Origin: Aequoribacter fuscus
Lineage (GTDB): Bacteria; Pseudomonadota; Gammaproteobacteria; Pseudomonadales; Halieaceae
NCBI RefSeq assembly: GCF_009910365.1
Contig: NZ_CP036423.1
Location: 496,001-560,000, forward strand
DNA length: 64,000 nt
Direction: 5' to 3'
The notes below the pieces were generated by a model that saw only the letters and a program-made list of their open reading frames with translations, made no database searches and was not told the DNA's origin. How positions within the stretch are numbered: the first letter of the stretch is position 1; each line of letters opens with the position of its first letter. Shown here in pieces: positions 25,206 to 34,658 of this stretch. Position numbers and translations under genes: made by a program.

Positions 25206-26078
25206 ATGAAGCGATTGATTGCAGTGCCCTTGCTTGTGTTAGGAGCCAGTATTGCCTTTGCCCAGCAAGTAACGACTACGCCGCTTACAGAAGGTTTGTA
25301 CATGCTTCAAGGACGTGGCGGTAATGTGGTGCTGTCGCTGGGGAATGACGGTGCAGTCATGATTGACGATGACTATCCCAACATGATCAACGAATATCAG
25401 TTCGCGGTGGATGATCTAACTGGGGGGGATTACAGCGCACCCAACTACATTATCAACACGCACTGGCATCAAGATCATACGGGCGGCAATGACTACTGGG
25501 CTGGTGAGGGCGCGACAATTATTGCGCACAACAATGTTCGAACTCGCATGCAAACGGGTTTGGACAACAAGGCTTTAGGCGTGGTTTTTCCGCCTTCGCC
25601 AGAACGAGCCTTACCTGTATTAACGTATACCAATGCGCTTTCGTTGTACTTTAACGACGAAGCGATTGTGGTCGAGCACTACTCGGCGGGACACACCGAC
25701 GGTGACAGCATTGTGCGTTTTACCAATGCTAATGTTGTGCACTTGGGTGACCACTTTTTTAATGGTCGCTTTCCCTTCGTCGATATTGAGTCGGGTGGTA
25801 ATGTCTTAAGCTATACCGACAATATCGCCAAAATTTTGGCGAGCGTTGATGAGTCTGTTCAAATAGTCCCTGGCCATGGTCCTCTTGCTTCGAAGGATGA
25901 CTTGCGCGCGTACTACCAAATGTTGCTGGAAACAACGCAAACGGTGCGGTCTGCGCTCGATGACGGTCAGTCAATAGACGATATCATCGCCGTTGGCCTG
26001 GGTGATAAGTGGGCATCTTGGGGGTCGGGTTTTATTAATGAGGCTCAGTGGATCCGCACGATTGCTGCGAGTTTGTGA
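25206..26078 (+). CDS. Exported metallo-beta-lactamase fold hydrolase
   Basis: 290 aa with a signal peptide (MKRLIAVPLLVLGASIAFAQ). The zinc motif HWHQDHTGGNDYW (HxHxDH), the next ligands at SAGHTDGDSI and HLGDHFF, and the late histidine in IVPGHGP are all present, so the metal site looks complete. Start at 25206 is preceded by ACCGGAGAG. Probably periplasmic; the substrate could be a beta-lactam, a lactone or another ester, and the GH-TDGD arrangement resembles quinoprotein-relay/SoxH-like proteins more than true beta-lactamases. Confidence 0.82.
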   Translation: MKRLIAVPLLVLGASIAFAQQVTTTPLTEGLYMLQGRGGNVVLSLGNDGAVMIDDDYPNMINEYQFAVDDLTGGDYSAPNYIINTHWHQDHTGGNDYWAGEGATIIAHNNVRTRMQTGLDNKALGVVFPPSPERALPVLTYTNALSLYFNDEAIVVEHYSAGHTDGDSIVRFTNANVVHLGDHFFNGRFPFVDIESGGNVLSYTDNIAKILASVDESVQIVPGHGPLASKDDLRAYYQMLLETTQTVRSALDDGQSIDDIIAVGLGDKWASWGSGFINEAQWIRTIAASL

Positions 26079-26095
26079 TTGATTCGACATCGTGT

Positions 26096-26488
26096 ATGCA
26101 AAAACTCCGTCTCGATAAATGGCTTTGGGCCGCACGCTTTTACAAAACGCGCTCGCTGTGTAAGCAAGCCATCGAAGGCGGCAAAGTACACGTTAACGGC
26201 CAGCGCGTAAAAGTCAGTAAAGATGTGATTGTCGGAGACGAAATCCGCGTACGCCAGGGTTATGATGACAGAGACATTGTTGTTTTAGCGTTGTCAGATC
26301 AGCGCAAAGGTGCCCCTGAAGCACAGCTGCTTTATCAAGAGACATCGGAAAGCGTCGCCAAGCGCGAGGCGGCGGCTTTGGCACGCAAGGCCGCAGGGGG
26401 GCTGATTGGGCGCCCTGACCACAAACCAAACAAGCGCGAGCGCCGCCAAATCCACCGGTTCAAGAACATTAATGACGAAAATGCCTGA
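26096..26488 (+). CDS. hslR: Ribosome-associated heat shock protein 15 (Hsp15)
   Basis: 130 aa with an N-terminal S4 RNA-binding domain (MQKLRLDKWLWAARFYKTR, IEGGKVHVNGQRVKVSKDV) and a basic tail (PDHKPNKRERRQIHRF). In E. coli Hsp15 binds free 50S subunits carrying nascent chains. The ATG at 26096 begins conserved sequence; the longer frame overlaps the previous gene by 31 bp. Confidence 0.9.
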   Translation: MQKLRLDKWLWAARFYKTRSLCKQAIEGGKVHVNGQRVKVSKDVIVGDEIRVRQGYDDRDIVVLALSDQRKGAPEAQLLYQETSESVAKREAAALARKAAGGLIGRPDHKPNKRERRQIHRFKNINDENA

Positions 26489-26597
26489 GCGACTCTGTGC
26501 TTGCCGCCCTCGCCAGCATTACTAAGCGTGAAGGCCAGTGTAAAAACTGCCACGATTGCGAGTGACGCACGCTGCGCACTTCCGCTAAACTACACGT

Positions 26598-28517
26598 ATG
26601 CTTGCCAAAATACCGCACAATAGACCGCTAACGCCTTTGCTTGATGCATTGGATGGCGAGTTGTCGATTCACGATCTGAGTCTTACAGAGCTTGAGGCTT
26701 TGTGCAGCGAGCTGCGCGCGTTTCTTTTGTACTCAGTGGGACTGACGGGTGGTCACTTCGGCGCCGGTTTGGGAGTGGTCGAATTAACGGTTGCCCTCCA
26801 CCATTTGTACAACACTCCGGATGATCGCATTGTTTGGGATGTGGGGCATCAAACCTACCCACACAAAATCCTTACTGGACGTCGAGAGCAGATGCACACC
26901 ATGCGTCAGGCGGGTGGATTAGCAGGCTTCCCCAAACGATCAGAAAGCCCCTACGATACGTTTGGCGTCGGACATTCTTCGACCAGTATCTCGGCCGCTA
27001 TGGGTATGGCGGTAGCGGCAGCGCAGCAAAACATTTCGCGCAAAGTGGTGGCGGTAATCGGCGACGGAGCCATTACCGGAGGCATGGCGTTAGAGGCACT
27101 GGCGCATGCAGGCCATGAACGACCAAACATGTTGGTTATTTTAAACGACAACCAAATGTCTATCGGTCACAACACCGGGGGGCTAGCCACCTACTTCGCA
27201 AAAATTTGGGCGAGCAAGACGTACATCAGTTTGCGCGAAGGCTCGAAAAAAATTCTTAAGCAGATTAAGCCTGCGTGGGATCTCGCCAAACGTACAGAAG
27301 AGCACATGAAGGGCATGGTTGCTCCCGGGACTTTGTTCGAAGAGCTCGGTTTTAATTATATCGGTCCACTCGATGGTCACGATTTGCCTTTGGTGGTGCA
27401 AACCATCACGAACATGATGAGCTTAGAGGGCCCTCAGTTTCTGCACCTTCGAACGATGAAGGGCAAAGGGTTTGAGCCCGCCGAACATGATCCGGTGGGT
27501 TATCACGCGATTAACAAGCTCGAAAGTAAAACCAAAGCGCCCGAAGGCGTCGAGCCGCCGGCTAATAAAGGCCCCAAGTATCAAGACGTATTTGGTCGCT
27601 GGCTGTGCGATGCTGCAGAGCAAGACCCCCGACTTATTGGCATTACGCCTGCTATGTGCGAAGGCTCCGGTATGGTTGAGTTTTCGCAGAAATTTCCGCA
27701 TCGTTATTACGATGTCGCTATTGCTGAGCAGCATGCTGTGACACTCGCCGCTGGAATGGCTTGCGATGGTTTAAAACCGGTGGTGGCCATATATTCGACG
27801 TTCCTGCAGCGTGGATACGATCAGCTCATTCACGATGTGGCCTTGCAAAACCTCGATGTGACCTTTGGTATTGATCGCGCCGGTTTGGTTGGCCAAGACG
27901 GGCCAACACATCATGGTGCGTTTGACTTAAGTTACTTACGCTGCATTCCAAATCTGATAATCGCCGCGCCCTCCGATGAGAATGAGTGCCGCAAGTTATT
28001 GCATACCTGCTATGTCCACGAAGGTCCCAGCGCAGTGCGCTACCCGCGTGGCAACGGTCCTAACGCACTGATTGAGCAAACCCTGACCGCGGTTGAAATA
28101 GGTAAGGCTGTTCAGGTGCGACAGGGTCAAAAGGTAGCTATCGTAAACTTTGGTACGCTACTCACCGAGGCTCTAGCGGCGGCAGAAGCCTTGGATGCGA
28201 CTGTAATCGATATGCGTTGGGTTAAGCCCTTAGATACTGATTTGCTGGACGATATTGCGCGCAGCCATGACCTCATCGTCACACTAGAGGAAAACGCGTT
28301 GGCCGGCGGAGCGGGTAGCGCTGTGTTGGAATACAAAGCGCTCAAAGCCTGGGGCATTGACGTGCTTTGCCTTGGTTTGCCGGATCGATTTGTTGACCAC
28401 GGCGACCACAAAGCACTGTTGGCAGAGTGTGGGTTGTCCGCTTCAGGTATTCAGGCTTCGATTGAAGCTCGGGTTACTCCGTCCTCGATAATCACGCCCA
28501 CTGTGGTCGTTGTATAA
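26598..28517 (+). CDS. dxs: 1-deoxy-D-xylulose-5-phosphate synthase
   Basis: 639-aa thiamine-diphosphate enzyme that condenses pyruvate and glyceraldehyde-3-phosphate, the first step of the MEP isoprenoid pathway. ThDP motif [14 protein letters not shown] with LNDN ~30 residues later; [13 protein letters not shown], the catalytic region [15 protein letters not shown], and the transketolase C-domain are present. Full length. It precedes xseB and ispA, giving the order dxs-xseB-ispA, the reverse of E. coli xseB-ispA-dxs. 12 bp separates it from xseB, so the three genes are likely one transcript. Confidence 0.97.
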   Translation: MLAKIPHNRPLTPLLDALDGELSIHDLSLTELEALCSELRAFLLYSVGLTGGHFGAGLGVVELTVALHHLYNTPDDRIVWDVGHQTYPHKILTGRREQMHTMRQAGGLAGFPKRSESPYDTFGVGHSSTSISAAMGMAVAAAQQNISRKVVAVIGDGAITGGMALEALAHAGHERPNMLVILNDNQMSIGHNTGGLATYFAKIWASKTYISLREGSKKILKQIKPAWDLAKRTEEHMKGMVAPGTLFEELGFNYIGPLDGHDLPLVVQTITNMMSLEGPQFLHLRTMKGKGFEPAEHDPVGYHAINKLESKTKAPEGVEPPANKGPKYQDVFGRWLCDAAEQDPRLIGITPAMCEGSGMVEFSQKFPHRYYDVAIAEQHAVTLAAGMACDGLKPVVAIYSTFLQRGYDQLIHDVALQNLDVTFGIDRAGLVGQDGPTHHGAFDLSYLRCIPNLIIAAPSDENECRKLLHTCYVHEGPSAVRYPRGNGPNALIEQTLTAVEIGKAVQVRQGQKVAIVNFGTLLTEALAAAEALDATVIDMRWVKPLDTDLLDDIARSHDLIVTLEENALAGGAGSAVLEYKALKAWGIDVLCLGLPDRFVDHGDHKALLAECGLSASGIQASIEARVTPSSIITPTVVVV

Positions 28518-28529
28518 GGTTTTAACGGT

Positions 28530-28775
28530 ATGTCTGATCACCCCTTAGATTTTGAAGCTGCAATGAGCCGTCTAGAAACTTTGGTTGCGCAGATGGAATC
28601 TGGTGAGCTCACCCTTGAGCAATCGGTCGCAGTGTTTGAAGAGGGCGTGACGCTCTCAAAACAAGCGCAAGCGGCTTTGCAAGCTGCGGAACAGAAAGTC
28701 AAAATTTTGATGGAAAGCAATGGTGAACTGCTCGCCGAGCCTTTCGTCGCCGACCGTCAAAACGACGCACAGTGA
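28530..28775 (+). CDS. xseB: Exodeoxyribonuclease VII small subunit
   Basis: 81-aa helical protein that binds the large subunit XseA. The family signature FEAAMSRLETLVAQMESGE and LEQSVAVFEEGV are intact. Its stop overlaps the GTG start of ispA (GTGA). Confidence 0.95.
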   Translation: MSDHPLDFEAAMSRLETLVAQMESGELTLEQSVAVFEEGVTLSKQAQAALQAAEQKVKILMESNGELLAEPFVADRQNDAQ

Positions 28776-29668
28776 TTGAGCAACACTTAAACGCCTGTAA
28801 AGCACGTGTCGAAGCTTGTCTTGTCGCGCAGCTAAACCAATTGCCCCGTTCTGAGGTGCAGCTTGCAGACGCTGTGGCTTACAGTTTAAAGGTGGGCGGT
28901 AAGCGTTTACGTCCAGCCTTGGTTTATTCGGCCGCCGCCAGCTTGCGCGCGGATTTAACGCTCTTTCCGCCGAATCTTACCCCCTTGGATTTAGCGGCAG
29001 CGGCCATTGAATCTATCCACACCTACTCGTTAGTGCATGACGATTTGCCGGCCATGGACAACGACGACCTTCGACGCGGTCAACCTACCGTCCACAGGCA
29101 ATACGATGAGGCGACGGCCATTTTGGTCGGCGATGCCCTGCAGGCTTGGGCTTTTGAACTGCTGACACAAATCGATACATTGCCCGCCGATAAGGTGGTG
29201 GCGATGGTCAAAGAATTGGCTCAAGCTTCTGGACCTAAGGGTATGGTGCTTGGGCAAGCATTGGACATGCAAGCAACCGGTGCTTCTGAATCCGTTGATT
29301 ATCTTAAGCAATTACATAGCTTAAAAACGGGCGCTTTAATTCGATCCGCTCTGCGTTTAGGTGCCTATTGTATGAATGCTGGATCAAAGGAGCGGCGGGT
29401 CCTAAGTGCGTATGGTGACGCTATTGGTCTGTGTTTTCAGGTAGTAGACGATATCTTAGATGTAACCACAGATAGCGCGACGCTTGGTAAAACGGCCGGT
29501 AAAGATCAAGAAGCCGACAAGTTAACTTACGTCAAGTTGTTGGGATTAGAGGGTGCGAAAGCCGAAGCGCAACATCTGTGTGCGCAAGCTAAAGCCTCAG
29601 TGGCCGATCTACCTAACCCCCAAGTTCTTGTTGAACTTGCTGATTACATTTGCAATCGAGCGAGTTAG
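28772..29668 (+). CDS. ispA: Farnesyl diphosphate synthase IspA
   Basis: 298-aa prenyltransferase that builds FPP from DMAPP/GPP and IPP. First aspartate-rich motif DDLPAMDNDDLRRG (DDx4D, FARM), second motif DDILD (SARM), plus GGKRLRPAL near the N-terminus. GTG start overlapping xseB. Ends directly against the dsbB stop with no bases between, a very compact convergent junction. Confidence 0.96.
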   Translation: MIEQHLNACKARVEACLVAQLNQLPRSEVQLADAVAYSLKVGGKRLRPALVYSAAASLRADLTLFPPNLTPLDLAAAAIESIHTYSLVHDDLPAMDNDDLRRGQPTVHRQYDEATAILVGDALQAWAFELLTQIDTLPADKVVAMVKELAQASGPKGMVLGQALDMQATGASESVDYLKQLHSLKTGALIRSALRLGAYCMNAGSKERRVLSAYGDAIGLCFQVVDDILDVTTDSATLGKTAGKDQEADKLTYVKLLGLEGAKAEAQHLCAQAKASVADLPNPQVLVELADYICNRAS

Positions 29669-30166
29669 CTAAGCGTCTTTGCGCACCATCTGCCAAATGC
29701 AGGCACTACCGAGCGCTATAAAGAACAGCAGAGTCTGCTCGGGGATAGTTAGCCCTAAGAAAGTCCAGCTTATGTCCGCACAGTTCCCGTCGCCCATCAA
29801 TATCGTGTTGATGACCTCTAAAAAGGGCAGGGTATCGAGCATGTATTCCAGAGGCGGGCCGCAAGCCGGAACCAAATCTTCGGGAAGATTTTGCAGGTAG
29901 ATGTGTCGTCCAGCGACAGCGCCGCCCACTCCCGCAAAAGCGAGCCCAAGTCCGCCGTAGAGCTTTTGACCGAATATGCCAGGGTTATGCAATGCAGCAA
30001 TAAGGCCTGTGATACCCACCAAAACCAAGAACGCACGCTGAGTCATACACAGTGGGCATGGCGCTAAACCCAGGTAGTACTGCAGCCAAAACGCGAAGCC
30101 CATGCCAACAATGCTGGCGAGAAACAAAGCGATAAATGTTCGTCTAGGGGTCAGTAAATCAAGCAC
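29669..30166 (-). CDS. dsbB: Disulfide bond formation protein DsbB
   Basis: 165-aa inner-membrane quinone reductase that re-oxidises DsbA. Four hydrophobic segments; first redox pair APCPLCMTQR (CxxC, ~36-39) and second pair in VPACGPPLEYM and GDGNCADISW. All four catalytic cysteines and the quinone-site arginine after the first pair are present. Confidence 0.93.
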   Translation of the reverse strand: MLDLLTPRRTFIALFLASIVGMGFAFWLQYYLGLAPCPLCMTQRAFLVLVGITGLIAALHNPGIFGQKLYGGLGLAFAGVGGAVAGRHIYLQNLPEDLVPACGPPLEYMLDTLPFLEVINTILMGDGNCADISWTFLGLTIPEQTLLFFIALGSACIWQMVRKDA

Positions 30167-30354
30167 GGTTGAGCCTCGAGTAAACGGTAAGCAAAGGCTA
30201 GTCAGATCTGGATCCTAGGGCAAGAAAAAAAGGACAAAACGCCCCAAAAACAACCGCACTTCATCGAGCTCATACCGCAGCGACGATAAAAAAGTTGGCA
30301 ATCAAGCAGTGGCTGTGGCACAAACAGGTTTTGCGACTTAAAAGGAAGCGGGGC

Positions 30355-31437
30355 ATGGCTTGGCAGCAACAGGTACTCGAGGTCAATAAAACGGCTCTCT
30401 CAGAAACTCGAATTTATACTCAAGTACTTAGCGAGACACTTGAGCCCAACGAGGTCATCTTGGCAGTCGATCGCTTGGCCATGACCTCCAACAACATATC
30501 CTATGCCGTGGCCGGCGAACTGCTGGATTACTGGGGATTCTTCCCCGCCGAAGACGGATGGGGGCGCATTCCAGCCATGGGCTGGGCGGACGTTATAGCG
30601 TCAGCACATCCCGATATCGAGGTGGGCGAGCGCGTTTGGGGTTTTTTTCCGTACACCAACTACCACAGGATTGAAGCGGGACAAGTAACCTCGTCAAGCT
30701 TTAAAGATATTGGTTTACATCGTGCCAAGCACGCTCCAGTGTATTGTCAGTTCGACAAAGCCAGTGCTAACCCCCTTTACGACAATGCGCGAGAAGGGCA
30801 AGACAGCTTGCTGCGAGGTTTGTTTATGACGTCGTGGTTGGTGGAAGATTTTCTGAATGAAAACTCCGCCTTTGGCGCTGAACTTTGCTTAATCACCAGT
30901 GCATCGAGCAAAACCAGTATTGCCTTGGCCTTCGCGGTGAAACAGCGTGGGCAAATGAAGAGTATCGCTATTACGTCCGAAAAAAATCGCGCTTTTTGCG
31001 AGTCTTTGGAGTGTTATGACGAGGTTCATAGCTATCAGCAAATCGAGCAGCTGGATGCAAGCGCCCCTGCCGTTATCGTTGACATGGCAGGTAGCGCCGC
31101 GACTTTGGCGCAGTGTCATCAGCATTTCGGCGACAACATCAAATACTCGTGTTTGATCGGCGCTACACATTACCAGGAGGCCGGTGCGACAGACAATTTG
31201 CCTGGTGCAAAACCAGAGTTTTTCTTTGCCCCCGCTCACGTTCAGGAGCGCAGTAAAACATTAGGTGCTGCGGTGCTAATGACCTTGTTGGGTGGGAGCT
31301 ACGCGCAGTTTCGAGAATTTTGCGATGGCTGGATGACGGTGAAGTGTGCCGAAGGCTCGGAAGCGGTGAGTGAAGCGTATCGCTCTATTTTAGCGGGCGG
31401 GGCTGAACCACAGGTTGGGCAGTTAGTGAAGATTTGA
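30355..31437 (+). CDS. DUF2855 family protein (MDR-like)
   Basis: 360 aa. Resembles a zinc-less medium-chain dehydrogenase/reductase: an N-terminal GroES-like half (NEVILAVDRLAMTSNNISYAVAG, WGRIPAMGWADV, IEVGERVWGFFPY) followed by a Rossmann-like half (CLITSASSKTSIALAFAV). Members are annotated DUF2855, function unknown. I place the start at the ATG 30355 after AAAGGAAGCGGGG; the upstream TTG at 30295 is less likely. First of a same-strand run with the carboxyltransferase, FAD enzyme and FAH-like protein. Confidence 0.78.
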   Translation: MAWQQQVLEVNKTALSETRIYTQVLSETLEPNEVILAVDRLAMTSNNISYAVAGELLDYWGFFPAEDGWGRIPAMGWADVIASAHPDIEVGERVWGFFPYTNYHRIEAGQVTSSSFKDIGLHRAKHAPVYCQFDKASANPLYDNAREGQDSLLRGLFMTSWLVEDFLNENSAFGAELCLITSASSKTSIALAFAVKQRGQMKSIAITSEKNRAFCESLECYDEVHSYQQIEQLDASAPAVIVDMAGSAATLAQCHQHFGDNIKYSCLIGATHYQEAGATDNLPGAKPEFFFAPAHVQERSKTLGAAVLMTLLGGSYAQFREFCDGWMTVKCAEGSEAVSEAYRSILAGGAEPQVGQLVKI

Positions 31438-31523
31438 TGCGGCGTAGCGCCGTCGCTTGACTGTGTGAATGGGATTTCAGGTTTTGGGGTATCGGTGCTG
31501 CGTGTCCGATAGAGAGGGTTGGT

Positions 31524-32984
31524 ATGGCAAACAATCGTGAGCAGTGGAATGCTTTATGGGAAGAGCTTCAATCCCGTCACGAACAGGCTTCGCAAATGGG
31601 AGGCCCTGAAAAGGTCGCGGCGCATCAGGCTAAAGGTTATTTGACTGCCCGCGCCAGATTGGATTACCTGTTTGATGCGGGTTCGTTTAACGAAATTGGC
31701 GCCCTTGCTGGCATGAGTCATCCGGCGGGTCACCCGCCACTTGCCGGAGACGCGTTGGTAGGGGGTATCGGTCGAGTCAATGGCATGTCAGCCGTCGCCA
31801 TGGCAGAGGATTTCACGACTAAAGGTGGCTCAATTGGCCACGCTAATGCCGCTAAGCGCTCACGTTTGGTTCGATTAGCGGCCGAGCAGAAGTTGCCCTT
31901 GATTCTTATGCTAGAGGGAGCGGGAGAGCGAGTAGGTAACAACACCGAGCGCTACCCTAATGTTCCAAATGATTTGCAGTTGGTGGCTGATCTGAAGGGT
32001 CATGTGCCCGTGATTACTTTAGTGCTCGGTCCGTCGGCGGGTCATGGCGCACTAACTGGTATGTTTGCGGATTTTATTATCATGCGCCAAGATGCTGCAC
32101 TGTTTACGGCGGGCCCGCCCCTAGTCGCACTGTCGCTGGGGGTTGACGTCAGCGCTGAAGAGTTAGGTGGTGTTCGCGTGCATGCCTACGACAGCGGTGT
32201 TGTTCACAATGTTGCTGCAACTGATCAAGACGCGATCGATCAGGCTAAGCAGTATCTGAGTTTCCTAGGTCCTAGGTCAGCGCAAGCGTGGAAGAACTCG
32301 AACTCTGAGCCAACCAGTGATGCTTTGCTCGATATTATCCCTCCGCAAGCTAACACACCCTACGATATGCGCTCGGTGATTCAAACCTTGCTTGATCGTG
32401 GTGATTTTTTTGAGCTTCAACCTTTCTATGGTCGAGCTATGCTATTGGGTTTAGGGCGCGTGGCAGACCACGCGGTTATGGTGATGGCGAATCAACCTAC
32501 GGTGTTAGCCGGCTCTATCGATACGGCCGCCGCGCAAAAGGCAGCGCATTTTATTGAGGTTGCTGACCAGCTTGGACTGCCTTTGATTAGCCTCATCGAT
32601 AATCCCGGTGTTTTGCCCGGTCCGCAGTCTGAAAAAGCTGGCATCTTAAAAGCAGCTGGGCGAATGTTTTATGCACAGCGACGTTTTCGAGGTAAGAAGA
32701 TCGTTGTCACGCTCAGAAAAGCGTACGGTTTCGGGTCATCGGTGATGGGTATGAACCCATGGGATCGCCAAGCCATCAGCTTAGCGTTACCTTCGGTGTC
32801 ACTGGGTGGTGTGCCCGCGATTGGCAGCACTGCAGTTGCCAAGTTAGATGCACAAGAAAGCGAGCGAATTCAAAAGATCGAATCAGGTGCATGGGTGCCC
32901 GCCGACTCGATGGCGTTCGATAAGATCATTGATCCCCGAGATTTGCGTGTGGAACTAATCGCTGCGCTTGAGGTGGGCCATTAG
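31524..32984 (+). CDS. Acyl-CoA carboxyltransferase (biotin carboxylase beta-type) subunit
   Basis: 486 aa with both crotonase-like halves of a carboxyltransferase: N-half GRVNGMSAVAMAEDFT, SIGHANAAKRSRLVRLA, ILMLEGAGERVG; C-half SLIDNPGVLPG, KAAGRMFYAQRRF, GFGSSVMGMNPW. This family transfers carboxyl from biotin to propionyl-, methylcrotonyl- or similar acyl-CoA. No biotin carboxylase or carrier subunit is nearby, so it must borrow one, act as a decarboxylase, or have a different role. Confidence 0.85.
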   Translation: MANNREQWNALWEELQSRHEQASQMGGPEKVAAHQAKGYLTARARLDYLFDAGSFNEIGALAGMSHPAGHPPLAGDALVGGIGRVNGMSAVAMAEDFTTKGGSIGHANAAKRSRLVRLAAEQKLPLILMLEGAGERVGNNTERYPNVPNDLQLVADLKGHVPVITLVLGPSAGHGALTGMFADFIIMRQDAALFTAGPPLVALSLGVDVSAEELGGVRVHAYDSGVVHNVAATDQDAIDQAKQYLSFLGPRSAQAWKNSNSEPTSDALLDIIPPQANTPYDMRSVIQTLLDRGDFFELQPFYGRAMLLGLGRVADHAVMVMANQPTVLAGSIDTAAAQKAAHFIEVADQLGLPLISLIDNPGVLPGPQSEKAGILKAAGRMFYAQRRFRGKKIVVTLRKAYGFGSSVMGMNPWDRQAISLALPSVSLGGVPAIGSTAVAKLDAQESERIQKIESGAWVPADSMAFDKIIDPRDLRVELIAALEVGH

Positions 32985-33104
32985 CCTCAAAGTTTAAGGG
33001 AGAGTTTTGGATTTAGGGTAATCCTCGCATTGGACTAAACGCCATTCTTGCTAAACTGGGCAATCGCTAGGACACTGCCCAAAACAATAATTCGGAGTTT
33101 CGGT

Positions 33105-34598
33105 ATGTCGCAAACGGATTTCTCTGTTATTTCTCTGGCCTCAATTGCTAGCTTTGATGCTGAGGCAGATGTGCTGGTCTGTGGCTTTGGTGGTGCGGGA
33201 GGCAGTGCTGCGTTAGAGGCTGCCAAAGCTGGTGCTCGCGTTATTTTGTATGAGCGTGCCAGCGGCGCTGGTGGGTCTACAGGACTGTCAAGTTGCGAGA
33301 TGTATCTGGGTGGTTCGGGCGGTACCTCACTTCAAAAGGCCTTGGGGTTTGAAGATTCCACCGAGAATTTTATCGCTTATCTTGAAAAGGCCATGGGCGT
33401 GCGTGGCGATCCTGAAAAAATTCGCTTGTACGCGGAGGGAGCGGCTGACCATTTTGAATGGGTGCGATCTTTGGGTGTACCTTATAAAGAAGCCGTGATG
33501 CTCGAGCGCGAAGTGGTGCCACTGACAGACGAATCGCTATTATTCACTGGCAACGAGCGCACGCTCGAATTTAAAGACGTGGCCGCGCCGGTGCCTCGAG
33601 GGCATGTCCCCTCGCACGAGGGCGACTTTGGCGGGCGCATGTTCATCGATGCCTTAACATCCGCTGTGGTTGAGGCGGGCGTTGATGTGCAGTACGACAG
33701 TCGTGTGATGCATCTCATTGCCGACGAGGCGGGTAGGGTCGTGGGCCTTGTGGTCAAGCAAGACAACCAGCTACGTTATGTGAAAGCCAGCCGTGGGGTG
33801 GTACTGACCTCGGGCGGGTTTATCATGAACGATGAGATGCGCAAACGCTATTTACCTGATAACCATAAGTGGGCCACGCCGTACGGTAACCCTTTTGATA
33901 TGGGCGATGGTATTAAGCTCGGGCAAGCTGCGGGTGGGTATACCATTAACATGGACGAAGCCTTTGTGTCCTTGCCTATTTATCCGCCATCAAAGCTTAC
34001 CTTTGGTATTTTGGTGAACCAGCGAGGCGAGCGCTTTGTGAATGAAGACGCTTACTTAGCGCGGCTCGCCCATTACGCCAGTTTGCAACCCAATCAACAG
34101 CTGTATCTTCTGGTGGACGCCGATAATTTTGATCACCCAATGTACATCGAGCGTTTGGACGTCGTGGCTACGGGCGACACGATCGAGGAGCTTGCTGCTG
34201 AGGCGGGTATTTTCCCAGCAGGCGCACTGGAGCAAACGGTTGCCTATTTTAACCAGCATGCGAAACAGGGCGTGGACCCAAAGTTTCGCAAGGCGCCAGA
34301 ATGGTTAAGCCCACTTGAGAAAGGGCCCTATGGCTTACTGGACTTATCGTTTGACAAACAGACGGCGGTGATTATGCCCGGCACTAAAGGCCCTTTAACG
34401 TTTACTCTGGGTGGCTTAGATACCCTGCCGACAGGTGAAGTCAAACGCTGGAACGGCGGCATAGTCGAGGGTTTGTACGCGGCCGGTCGTGTCACTGCGG
34501 GTTTGCCTCGATCTTCCGAGGGCTACTCGTCGGGTATGTCAGTCGGTGATGCCACATTTTTTGGGCGTATCGCGGGGCGTCAGGCGGCGAGCCAATAA
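33105..34598 (+). CDS. FAD-dependent dehydrogenase (ketosteroid dehydrogenase / fumarate reductase-like)
   Basis: 497-aa flavoprotein. Dinucleotide fold VLVCGFGGAGGSAALEAAKAG (GxGxxG plus helix) with acidic end ILYERASGAGGSTGLS; FAD C-terminal motif LYAAGRVTAGLPRSSEGYSSG. The start at 33105 follows TTCGGAGTTTCGGT. Architecture fits 3-ketosteroid-delta1-dehydrogenase or soluble fumarate reductase-like enzymes acting on C-C bonds next to a carbonyl. Substrate is not readable; a steroid-like or terpenoid compound is plausible given the neighbours. Confidence 0.85.
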   Translation: MSQTDFSVISLASIASFDAEADVLVCGFGGAGGSAALEAAKAGARVILYERASGAGGSTGLSSCEMYLGGSGGTSLQKALGFEDSTENFIAYLEKAMGVRGDPEKIRLYAEGAADHFEWVRSLGVPYKEAVMLEREVVPLTDESLLFTGNERTLEFKDVAAPVPRGHVPSHEGDFGGRMFIDALTSAVVEAGVDVQYDSRVMHLIADEAGRVVGLVVKQDNQLRYVKASRGVVLTSGGFIMNDEMRKRYLPDNHKWATPYGNPFDMGDGIKLGQAAGGYTINMDEAFVSLPIYPPSKLTFGILVNQRGERFVNEDAYLARLAHYASLQPNQQLYLLVDADNFDHPMYIERLDVVATGDTIEELAAEAGIFPAGALEQTVAYFNQHAKQGVDPKFRKAPEWLSPLEKGPYGLLDLSFDKQTAVIMPGTKGPLTFTLGGLDTLPTGEVKRWNGGIVEGLYAAGRVTAGLPRSSEGYSSGMSVGDATFFGRIAGRQAASQ

Positions 34599-34658
34599 GG
34601 TTGCTATTGTCTGTCGATGAGTTAAAAGTCTAATGCGTGACATAGAAGGCAATAGCAT